Origin: an uncultured Bifidobacteriaceae bacterium
Lineage (GTDB): Bacteria; Actinomycetota; Actinomycetes; Actinomycetales; Bifidobacteriaceae
Assembly (NCBI GenBank): GCA_946891915.1
Contig: CAMPNN010000048.1
Span: 1-6,121 of the forward strand
Length of the DNA stretch: 6,121 nt
Reading direction: 5' to 3'
Position 1 is the first letter of the stretch, and the number at the start of each line of letters is the position of its first letter. The position numbers and the translations under genes are program-made. A model generated the notes under the pieces. That model had not been told where the DNA came from. It made no database searches and worked only from the letters and a program-made list of their open reading frames with translations. Shown in pieces: positions 1 to 4,330 of the stretch.

Positions 1-85
1 TATGAGCGTAAAAATGGACGACGGAAGCGTTGAGTGGATTAGTCGCAGATGCTTATCTGGATTCAAAAAGCGCTTAGGAATGTAG
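1..85 (+). CDS. LytTR-family DNA-binding response regulator, C-terminal end only
   Basis: The frame starting at base 2 is open from the window edge to a TAG at 83-85. It gives the last 27 residues, including VKMDDGSVEWISRRCLSGFK. This matches the end of the LytTR DNA-binding domain, where a beta-hairpin (an acidic residue plus Gly, then a hydrophobic strand) leads into a conserved Ser-Arg-Arg and a final Leu-Lys/Phe-Lys helix. LytTR proteins bind direct-repeat sites in promoters and activate or repress transcription. The call is strengthened by the next gene, a DUF3021-like membrane protein, since LytTR/DUF3021 gene pairs are a recurring two-gene arrangement in Gram-positive bacteria. The N-terminal part is outside the window, so I cannot tell whether it has a receiver domain or is a stand-alone LytTR protein. 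The internal ATG at base 2 is not proposed as a start. Confidence 0.7.
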   Translation, partial: MSVKMDDGSVEWISRRCLSGFKKRLGM

Positions 86-96
86 TTTTAAGCGTA

Positions 97-138
97 TTTT
101 TTAATACTAATTTTTTAATACTAATTTTTAATACTTAA
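97..138. repeat. Three tandem copies of a 14-bp AT-rich unit
   Basis: The unit TTTTTTAATACTAA occurs perfectly at 97-110 and 111-124. A third copy at 125-138 (TTTTTAATACTTAA) has one T lost and one gained. The array fills most of the gap between the LytTR gene and the DUF3021-like gene and ends just before the ribosome-binding site of the latter. It could be a slippage-prone spacer, a run of binding sites, or an AT-rich promoter element. It does not clearly match the usual LytTR half-site, so its role is open. Confidence 0.85.
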
Positions 139-154
139 AAAGGAAACGATTATT

Positions 155-604
155 ATGGAAAAGCAAGTTACTACTTTTGGTAAAACAATGGTAAAAAACA
201 TTGTTAAAGGTATTGGCATAGCGTGCACTATTTTTACTGCAATCAGTTTTGTGTCAAGCTTGTTAGCAAATACCGCGGTGGGAAACAGAATTGCATCTTA
301 TGCTGTAGCGTCGTTTGTTATTGGCATAGGCTATGGAGTGTTCGCTATTTTCTGGTCGAATGAGCGTATGTCAAATCTCGCAAAGTTCGTTTTTGCGCTT
401 GTGCCACCAATCGCTATTCAATTTATTGTATCGATGATTGTTGGATGGATTTCATTCAAAGATGAGCCATTAGTGATTTGCGGATGGATTGCGTTCACTG
501 TTATTTTCCCGATTGCAATTGCTGCAGTAATTTATTACTTCGAGAAGAAGAAAGCGGAAGAAATGAACGATAGATTGCGCGCATTGCGTAAAGAAAGCAA
601 GTAA
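155..604 (+). CDS. DUF3021-like four-helix membrane protein, partner of the LytTR regulator
   Basis: This is a 149-residue integral membrane protein. Four hydrophobic segments lie at about residues 17-37, 48-67, 75-98 and 107-128. A short charged cytoplasmic tail follows (FEKKKAEEMNDRLRALRKE), like the Lys/Glu/Asn-rich tail ending in a NxxL helix seen in DUF3021 proteins. The ATG at 155 is preceded by AAAGGAAA at about 138-145 with normal spacing. Length, helix count and position directly after a LytTR gene fit the DUF3021 family, whose members are usually co-transcribed with a LytTR regulator. They are thought to modulate the regulator or its output at the membrane, but the biochemical role is not established. 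The gene is most likely in one operon with the upstream regulator (69-base gap, no terminator visible). Family assignment rests on topology and context rather than on a decisive motif. Confidence 0.7.
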   Translation: MEKQVTTFGKTMVKNIVKGIGIACTIFTAISFVSSLLANTAVGNRIASYAVASFVIGIGYGVFAIFWSNERMSNLAKFVFALVPPIAIQFIVSMIVGWISFKDEPLVICGWIAFTVIFPIAIAAVIYYFEKKKAEEMNDRLRALRKESK

Positions 605-634
605 AAATTCGAAGTAAAGAATTGAAAAAGAATT

Positions 635-674
635 GAGTGGTGTTCATCTTCGCCTTTGAGGACGAACGCCACTC
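635..674. repeat. Inverted repeat 1 of the hairpin cluster
   Basis: Arms 635-651 and 658-674 pair over 17 positions, with one A/C mismatch and two G-T wobbles, around a 6-base loop (GCCTTT). The outer end GAGTGG pairs with CCACTC. It starts 31 bases after the DUF3021-like stop codon, where a terminator would be expected, but no T-run follows on either strand. Just before it a short tandem repeat, AAAGAATTGA, occurs at 616-625 and 627-636. The whole stretch 605-910 has no credible gene. Confidence 0.8.
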
Positions 675-719
675 GATATTGTATGCCGCCTGCTTGAAAC
701 GTACTAATTCGGCGTTTTG

Positions 720-773
720 CGCGACGACCTGCTTTCGCGCTCAGAGCGTAGCGCGCGAAAGCAGGTCGTCGCG
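720..773. repeat. Inverted repeat 2 of the hairpin cluster, 21-bp perfect arms
   Basis: Arms 720-740 and 753-773 are perfectly complementary over 21 bp (outer end CGCGACGACC, inner end TTTCGCGC) around a 12-base loop. The sequence is visibly richer in GC than the surrounding DNA. No T-run follows on either strand, so it is not an ordinary intrinsic terminator. Confidence 0.92.
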
Positions 774-816
774 TGAGCTTGCACGGAAAGTCCAGTGGAC
801 TTTCCGTGCAAGCTCA
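774..816. repeat. Inverted repeat 3 of the hairpin cluster, 43-bp near-perfect palindrome
   Basis: Arms 774-794 and 796-816 are perfectly complementary over 21 bp with a single central base (G795). It begins immediately after inverted repeat 2. Such a palindrome can form a hairpin in RNA of either strand or a cruciform in DNA. The sequence is unrelated to repeats 1 and 2. No T-run follows on either strand. Confidence 0.92.
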
Positions 817-910
817 GCAGCGAGCGCTTATAGTGCGAGCGTCCTTCGTTCAGTGCGAAAAATCTCAAATCTCTACCACACGAATATCCACACGACTGAA
901 TGACGACGCA

Positions 911-1315
911 TTAATCTTTTGCGATTGTTTTGCCGGCAGTAGCTCCAGAAGTCAAGTCCTGAATCTCAGTGATTTCCATAACTGGAACTGCAGCTGGCTT
1001 CTTTGTGCCTTTTTCTTCGGCCACGCGCACTTGCTCCTCGTAAATCGCGTCGTCAGTGTGAAGAGTTACGGTTCCACGGAAGCGATAGCCCTTCTTTTCT
1101 GCCAAATTAGCAAAAGCAACTACCAACTGGCTGCCGTCTTGCAAATTCTTAAAATGCTGACCTGCAGTGCGCTCGTGGTATGCCAAGTGGTTATCGTCGA
1201 GCACGAACATAGACATCTTCGGGCCTAAATCAAGCTCGCCATCTTTGCTAATCGTTGCAATCCAAGCCAAATTATTCGCAATAAATTCCTTCATGTCTGC
1301 AGTAAGTGTTGCCAT
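911..1315 (-). CDS. Pyridoxamine 5'-phosphate oxidase-like FMN-binding split-barrel protein
   Basis: This 134-residue protein has the layout of the small split-barrel flavoproteins. An N-terminal helix (residues 4-15) leads into a strand LAWIATISKDGE (16-27), the usual opening strand-turn in which substrate-lot proteins read 'ATxxxDG'. Then come GPKMSMFVLDDNHLAY (31-46), a helix TAGQHFKNLQDG (50-61) in the place where family members have a Thr-x-Asn-Leu segment, and strands VVAFAN and YRFRGTVTLHTD (65-88). A variable C-terminus ends the protein. Members typically bind FMN as dimers and reduce small substrates, and many are of unknown function. There is no evidence that this is true PdxH. The start is supported by AAAGGA on the minus strand (1321-1326), 5 bases before ATG. 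The gene converges on the DUF3021-like gene and diverges from the EamA transporter. The substrate cannot be told from sequence. Confidence 0.75.
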   Translation of the reverse strand: MATLTADMKEFIANNLAWIATISKDGELDLGPKMSMFVLDDNHLAYHERTAGQHFKNLQDGSQLVVAFANLAEKKGYRFRGTVTLHTDDAIYEEQVRVAEEKGTKKPAAVPVMEITEIQDLTSGATAGKTIAKD

Positions 1316-1336
1316 AATATTCCTTTCTCAAAAATC

Positions 1337-1361
1337 ATTGCGCACTTTCTTCGTGCGCAAT
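1337..1361 (-). promoter_or_regulatory. Hairpin with T-run in the leader of the flavoprotein gene
   Basis: ATTGCGCAC (1337-1345) and GTGCGCAAT (1353-1361) form a perfect 9-bp inverted repeat with a 7-base loop. On the minus strand it is followed by GATTTTTGAG and then the flavoprotein ribosome site and start, 21 bases away. It resembles an attenuator-type terminator in the leader, or a 25-bp operator next to a TTATAA element at 1361-1366 on the minus strand. The sequence does not decide between the two. Confidence 0.5.
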
Positions 1362-1398
1362 TTATAAGCCTACACTGCTACCTTACGCTGATTTAGAA

Positions 1399-1450
1399 TC
1401 GTATACGAGTGCGTATTGCAAAAAAATACGAAGTTGTGATATAAATCACC
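1399..1450. promoter_or_regulatory. Cluster of palindromes in the divergent region, including a CRP/GlxR-like site
   Basis: Three symmetric elements lie side by side in the 347-base gap between the divergent genes. TCGTATACGA (1399-1408) is a perfect palindrome. CGTATT (1412-1417) and AATACG (1425-1430) form an inverted pair. TGTGATATAAATCACC (1435-1450) matches the CRP/GlxR pattern TGTGA-N6-TCACA at all but the last base. They are well placed to control either divergent gene. A further palindrome, CGGAAATTTTCCG, sits at 1526-1538, and a TATAAA at 1593-1598 is a possible -10 for the transporter. No convincing -35 is visible. The remainder of the gap shows no gene. Confidence 0.4.
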
Positions 1451-1662
1451 GAATTTTCTAAAAGTTACTTAAGTGAAATATATAAAGCGAAATATTCAAG
1501 TACGCCGGTTTTATGAAGTGTATATCGGAAATTTTCCGGAGGAACGCCAGAAAGTTGTACTTTTCCCGATTTTATGGCTATTCTGTGTAGTTTATAAACT
1601 AAATTCACTAAATAAAAGAAAATTTTTAAGGAAAAACTTTTATAGTTGAAGGGGGAGGCATT

Positions 1663-2631
1663 ATGGAAGCTGATGATAAAACATCTAAAACGCTAGTTGA
1701 TCGCTCTGGCATGCCTAAAGGCAAAGGCGTTCGTACCGCTCAGCTTATGTTATTGGCTTGTGCTGCTATTTGGGGTGGCAGTTACGTTTCTTCAAAATAT
1801 GCTCTTGAAGTTTTCCCTGTTCAATGGCTTATGGGCGTTCGCATGGTTGGTGCTTGCGCAATTATGGCTGTTATTTTTTTCGGCACTCTTCGTAAAACTT
1901 TTACTAAAAAATTGATTATCCCTTCGCTTCTAACTGGCGTTACATATTACGCGACTTTAGTTTTGCAAACTGAAGGCTTGCGTTTTATTGATCCTGGTCG
2001 TAGCGCGTTTCTTACTGCAGCATACTGCGTTATTACGCCATTTTCTGCTTGGCTAATTGTTAAGAAAAAACCGACTTTTTTGGGATTGCTTGCAGCTGTG
2101 GCATGCGTTGCAGGCGTTGGATTTGTGGCTCTAAAACCAGGGATGCTTGTGCTAACGCTATCTTATGGTGATATTCTTACGCTGGTATGCGCTGCAGTTT
2201 TTGCGTTTAATCTTACGTTCCTTGCGTATTATTCTCGTAAATATAATCCTGTAACTTTAACTTTTGGGCAGTTTGTTGTTTCAGGCGTGCTTTTTATAGT
2301 TGGTGCGATTGTGTGCGAACCTCTACCTAACTTTAACGGTGCGGATCATTTGTCTATTTTTGCCAATATGTTCTACCTAACAGTAGTAGTAACAGTAGTT
2401 GCGCAAATTCTGCAAAACTACAGTTTGGTTAATCTTTCTACTGCCAATGCTTCCGTAATTATGTGCACTGAAAGCTTGTTTACTCTGCTGTTTTCTACTG
2501 TTTTATGCCATGAGCACGTGTCGGGAATGGCTTTTATTGGGTTCGCGTTAATATTCGCAGCTATTGTTATTGCAGGCTTGGGCGAGCATTACGAAGATAA
2601 GAAAATGCTGTGCAATTCTTGCGTGGAGTGA
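1663..2631 (+). CDS. EamA/DMT-superfamily transporter (drug/metabolite exporter type)
   Basis: This 322-residue protein has ten hydrophobic segments at about residues 27-45, 55-73, 85-102, 113-133, 138-155, 168-190, 199-217, 233-250, 262-282 and 288-306, forming two EamA repeats of five helices each. Typical family signatures are AIWGGSYVSSKYAL near helix 1, the Arg-containing WLMGVRMVG in helix 2, and STANASVIMCTESLFTLLFS near helices 8-9, the position of the conserved Glu before the last helices. Members export amino acids, metabolites or drugs using the proton gradient, and the substrate is not predictable here. The start is supported by GGGGGAGG at 1651-1658, 4 bases before ATG. A 25-residue charged N-terminus precedes helix 1. 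The C-terminus ends in a short tail with a Cys-x-x-Cys pair (CNSC, residues 317-320), which is not a usual family feature. It appears to be a single-gene unit. Confidence 0.88.
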   Translation: MEADDKTSKTLVDRSGMPKGKGVRTAQLMLLACAAIWGGSYVSSKYALEVFPVQWLMGVRMVGACAIMAVIFFGTLRKTFTKKLIIPSLLTGVTYYATLVLQTEGLRFIDPGRSAFLTAAYCVITPFSAWLIVKKKPTFLGLLAAVACVAGVGFVALKPGMLVLTLSYGDILTLVCAAVFAFNLTFLAYYSRKYNPVTLTFGQFVVSGVLFIVGAIVCEPLPNFNGADHLSIFANMFYLTVVVTVVAQILQNYSLVNLSTANASVIMCTESLFTLLFSTVLCHEHVSGMAFIGFALIFAAIVIAGLGEHYEDKKMLCNSCVE

Positions 2632-2634
2632 TAC

Positions 2635-2657
2635 CATCATTGTAGTAATGATGTTTG
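2635..2657 (+). terminator. Possible weak terminator of the EamA transporter gene
   Basis: CATCATT (2635-2641) and AATGATG (2647-2653) form a perfect 7-bp stem with a 5-base loop, followed by TTTGT, starting 3 bases after the stop codon. The stem is AT-rich and the T-run short, so termination may be partial. Read-through into the next gene is possible. Confidence 0.4.
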
Positions 2658-2723
2658 TAATAGTGTTGTGCATTTTTGCCTATATCTTTGGCGTGCAATT
2701 GACATATTAGCTAAGGTACATAC

Positions 2724-3830
2724 GTGAAGAATTTCTTTAAAGGTATATCGTTTACGCAAGTGTTAGCTGGTTCGCTTGCTGCTGTGACATCCTTTTTGCT
2801 TGCTTCTAAAATTGGTATTGCTGGTTCCGTGATTGGCGTTGCTATTGGTTCGATTGTGTCGGCTGTAGCTTCCCAACTGTACCAAAATGTTATTCACGCT
2901 TCGTCGAAAAAATTATCGGAAGTAAAGCCGAATAATCCTTCTAAGCTTTCTAATGATGATGCTGAAACTCTTAATATTTATCCTGTAAGTAAGACTGAGT
3001 TAAGAAAAGCTGGTTATAAAGTCGTGGGAGATGACGCTAATATGGCATATTCTCAGCAGAATAGTGACGCAAATTCCGGGCGCACGGTTAGTTCTAAAGC
3101 GCGCAATCCAGAAGTAGAAAATACGCGTATTTTAGAGCTTTCTGCATTGCGCGAACAGCGTGAAGAAGATATGGCGTTATCGGAGAATTCGGTTCCTGAG
3201 CCAATTCCGTTATCTAAAGCTGTGCGCTCAACGTATGCTAATTCGCATAACGAAGGAGCGTATAGCAGAGGAAATAATCATAAAGTAACTATTCTTATTG
3301 CTATTATGAGCGCGCTTTTAGGCGTTATTGTTACGGCAGGAGTGGTGCTTTTGTTTACGCAAGGAAAAGGCACTGACAATATTAATCAGCCTGAGCCTGT
3401 TCAGCAGCAACAGACTCCTAAAAAACAGCGTACTAATACGGATAACAATTACGAGAATAAAAATCCTTCCAACGATAATTCGAGCGATCAAAATTCAAGT
3501 AATGAAGACGATGATAAGAACAAGAATATGCATAATGGCGAAGATGGCGATGCCTCTTCGCAAGAGCATAATAACAAGGAATCTGGGAAAGATACAACTA
3601 GTAACGGTGCAGGCTCAAATTCAGTAAATAATTCAGGTGGTGGCGCTGTAAATGGTGACACTTCTGGCTCTGGCGCTGCTGGCGGTATTAAAGGTAATGG
3701 CTCTACTTCTGTAGATTCTGGTTCGGGCACTGGGTCTACTTCAGGTGGGTCTACTTCGGGTGAGTCTGAATCGTCTAGTGGGTCGACTTCTACATCCGGT
3801 GGCAGTTCTTCGGAATCTGCAGGCAATTAA
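2724..3830 (+). CDS. Unrecognised membrane-anchored protein with long Asn/Ser/Gly-rich tail
   Basis: This 368-residue protein starts at GTG, with AAGG at 2713-2716 as a modest ribosome site 7 bases upstream. Residues 11-52 are hydrophobic with glycine-rich helices (SLAAVTSFLLASKIGIAG, then SVIGVAIGSIVSAVASQLY), probably two short helices or a re-entrant hairpin. Residues 53-187 are polar and charged. Residues 188-212 form a clear membrane helix. From about 213 to the end the chain is disordered: Gln/Lys/Asn/Asp-rich first (QQQQ, DDDK), then Gly/Ser/Thr-rich repeats from about 300. There is no LPXTG sorting motif, so anchoring is by the helices. Topology suggests the tail lies outside, possibly spanning the wall, with a cytoplasmic middle section. 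I recognise no enzymatic domain. Similar small anchors with Ser/Gly tails are common in actinobacteria, and the function is unknown. The gene is probably transcribed separately or by read-through from the transporter gene. Confidence 0.8.
   Translation: MKNFFKGISFTQVLAGSLAAVTSFLLASKIGIAGSVIGVAIGSIVSAVASQLYQNVIHASSKKLSEVKPNNPSKLSNDDAETLNIYPVSKTELRKAGYKVVGDDANMAYSQQNSDANSGRTVSSKARNPEVENTRILELSALREQREEDMALSENSVPEPIPLSKAVRSTYANSHNEGAYSRGNNHKVTILIAIMSALLGVIVTAGVVLLFTQGKGTDNINQPEPVQQQQTPKKQRTNTDNNYENKNPSNDNSSDQNSSNEDDDKNKNMHNGEDGDASSQEHNNKESGKDTTSNGAGSNSVNNSGGGAVNGDTSGSGAAGGIKGNGSTSVDSGSGTGSTSGGSTSGESESSSGSTSTSGGSSSESAGN
3732..3761 (+). repeat. In-frame 15-bp tandem duplication in the Ser/Gly tail
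   Basis: GGGTCTACTTCAGGT (3732-3746) is followed directly by GGGTCTACTTCGGGT (3747-3761), one base different. Both encode Gly-Ser-Thr-Ser-Gly, and a degenerate further copy follows at about 3780. Being a multiple of three, copy-number change would lengthen or shorten the tail without breaking the reading frame. Confidence 0.85.
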
Positions 3831-3852
3831 ACTGTGATTCGACACGCCGCAT

Positions 3853-3908
3853 TTGGATAAAGAGTAGATTTGTTGTATTCTATCAAAGGTTCGTTTGAAC
3901 GGCATAAT
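3853..3908 (+). promoter_or_regulatory. Candidate promoter region of the tRNA-Ala gene
   Basis: Two possible -10 elements precede the tRNA. CATAAT at 3903-3908 is 7 bases before the mature 5' end but lacks a good -35. TATTCT at 3876-3881 has TTGGAT at 3853-3858 with a 17-base spacer and would leave a 5' leader to be removed by RNase P. The sequence does not settle which is used. Confidence 0.4.
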
Positions 3909-3915
3909 TAAAAAC

Positions 3916-3988
3916 GGGGCTATGGCGCAGCTGGTAGCGCATCTCCATGGCATGGAGGGGGTCGGGGGTTCGAATCCCCCTAGCTCCA
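3916..3988 (+). tRNA. tRNA-Ala, anticodon GGC
   Basis: The 73-base cloverleaf is complete. The acceptor stem GGGGCTA/TAGCTCC (3916-3922 with 3981-3987) contains the G3-U70 wobble that marks alanine tRNAs. The D arm is GCGC/GCGC, the anticodon stem TCTCC/GGAGG and the loop ATGGCAT, with anticodon GGC at 3949-3951. The T arm is GGGGG-TTCGAAT-CCCCC and the discriminator is A3988. The CCA end is not encoded (CAT follows), so it must be added by nucleotidyltransferase. It decodes GCC and GCU alanine codons. No second copy of its 3' end is visible nearby, so there is no sign of use as an integration site. Confidence 0.97.
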
Positions 3989-3994
3989 CATTTT

Positions 3995-4030
3995 ATCTCG
4001 GCAAGTTAAGTAACTTGCCGAGATTTTTTT
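3995..4030 (+). terminator. Intrinsic terminator of the tRNA-Ala gene
   Basis: ATCTCGGCAAGTTA (3995-4008) is perfectly complementary to TAACTTGCCGAGAT (4011-4024), and a run of T's follows to 4030. It sits 7 bases after the tRNA and separates its transcript from the lysP unit. Confidence 0.93.
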
Positions 4031-4059
4031 TATTCACTTTCGCGCCACGCCGCATTGTT

Positions 4060-4088
4060 TTGCGTTTGTCGCTAAGTCGTACTAAAAA
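4060..4088 (+). promoter_or_regulatory. Candidate promoter for the riboswitch-lysP transcript
   Basis: TTGCGT (4060-4065) and TAAAAA (4083-4088) are 17 bases apart. They would start RNA at about 4095, just before the first aptamer stem. The -10 is weak, but a promoter is needed here because a strong terminator ends at 4030 and the riboswitch begins near 4097. Confidence 0.5.
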
Positions 4089-4096
4089 TAAACACC

Positions 4097-4276
4097 ATCG
4101 ACCAGAGGTCGCGCTCAACAAGAGTAGCGAGCATGAGCTAGGGAAAGCGTTGAATGCTTGCAAAAGGGGAGAGCGCCGAAGTTTACTGCTGATTCCCGAA
4201 GGCAGTGAGCTGGGACTTGGTTTAATATGCCAAGGACTGTCGCAGCGATTTGGCATTCGCTGCGGAGAGCTATCGA
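4097..4276 (+). promoter_or_regulatory. Lysine riboswitch (L-box) aptamer
   Basis: All core L-box blocks are present in order: AGAGGT (4104-4109), AAGAGTAG (4120-4127), AAAGGGGA (4163-4170), GCCGAAG (4175-4181), ACTGTC (4236-4241) and GGAGAGCTATC (4264-4274). Stems are P2 GCGCTC/GAGCGC (4111-4116 with 4171-4176) with a distal 8-bp stem 4127-4134/4154-4161, P3 ACTGC/GCAGT (4185-4189 with 4202-4206), P4 CTTGG/CCAAG (4216-4220 with 4230-4234) and P5 GCAGCGA/TCGCTGC (4242-4248 with 4257-4263). The P2 loop GGGAA (4141-4145) is complementary to the P3 loop TTCCC (4193-4197), reproducing the known kissing interaction. P1 is short and interrupted (4098-4101/4273-4276 plus 4104-4105/4270-4271). The aptamer binds L-lysine, and the gene it precedes is a lysine permease. 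Confidence 0.95.
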
Positions 4277-4294
4277 CACGCATTGTGATGCTTG

Positions 4295-4330
4295 TTTTTG
4301 CCTCTGATACGACACAAAAGGAGGAAAAAA
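4295..4330 (+). promoter_or_regulatory. Probable riboswitch expression platform, Shine-Dalgarno sequestering hairpin
   Basis: TTTTT-G-CCTC (4295-4304) can pair with GAGG-AAAAA (4321-4329), burying the lysP ribosome site AAAAGGAGG. The same CCTCTG (4301-4306) is also complementary to CAGAGG (4103-4108), which is part of the aptamer core, with a second small match TCG/CGA (4098-4100 with 4310-4312). This suggests a switch. Without lysine CCTCTG would pair with the unfolded core and leave the ribosome site free. With lysine the core is occupied and CCTC closes the ribosome site. A weaker alternative is a terminator-like stem at 4276-4295 followed by T's, but it has only seven pairs and a mismatch. 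The mechanism is inferred from pairing only. Confidence 0.55.

Noticed and set aside
637..903. 88-residue plus-strand reading frame through the hairpin cluster
   Set aside because: It starts inside inverted repeat 1, has no ribosome site, and its residues simply translate the palindromes. It has no hydrophobic or domain pattern.
773..1228. 151-residue plus-strand frame opposite the flavoprotein
   Set aside because: It is the antisense shadow of the minus-strand gene at 911-1315, which has a better start, ribosome site and family match.
1513..1590. 25-codon frame starting ATG in the divergent region, a possible leader peptide
   Set aside because: There is no ribosome site before the ATG and no amino-acid run that would suggest attenuation.
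2699..2704. Perfect TTGACA as a promoter of the gene at 2724
   Set aside because: No -10 is found at 16-18 bases. That position would overlap the start codon, so it cannot serve as a normal promoter for this gene.
3488..3826. 112-residue minus-strand Pro/Glu-rich frame
   Set aside because: It is the antisense of the Ser/Gly repeat tail. The Pro/Glu/Asp bias is what the complement of Gly/Ser codons gives.
3916..3988. tRNA gene as an attachment site for an integrated element
   Set aside because: No duplicated tRNA 3' end and no integrase or phage gene is present in the window.
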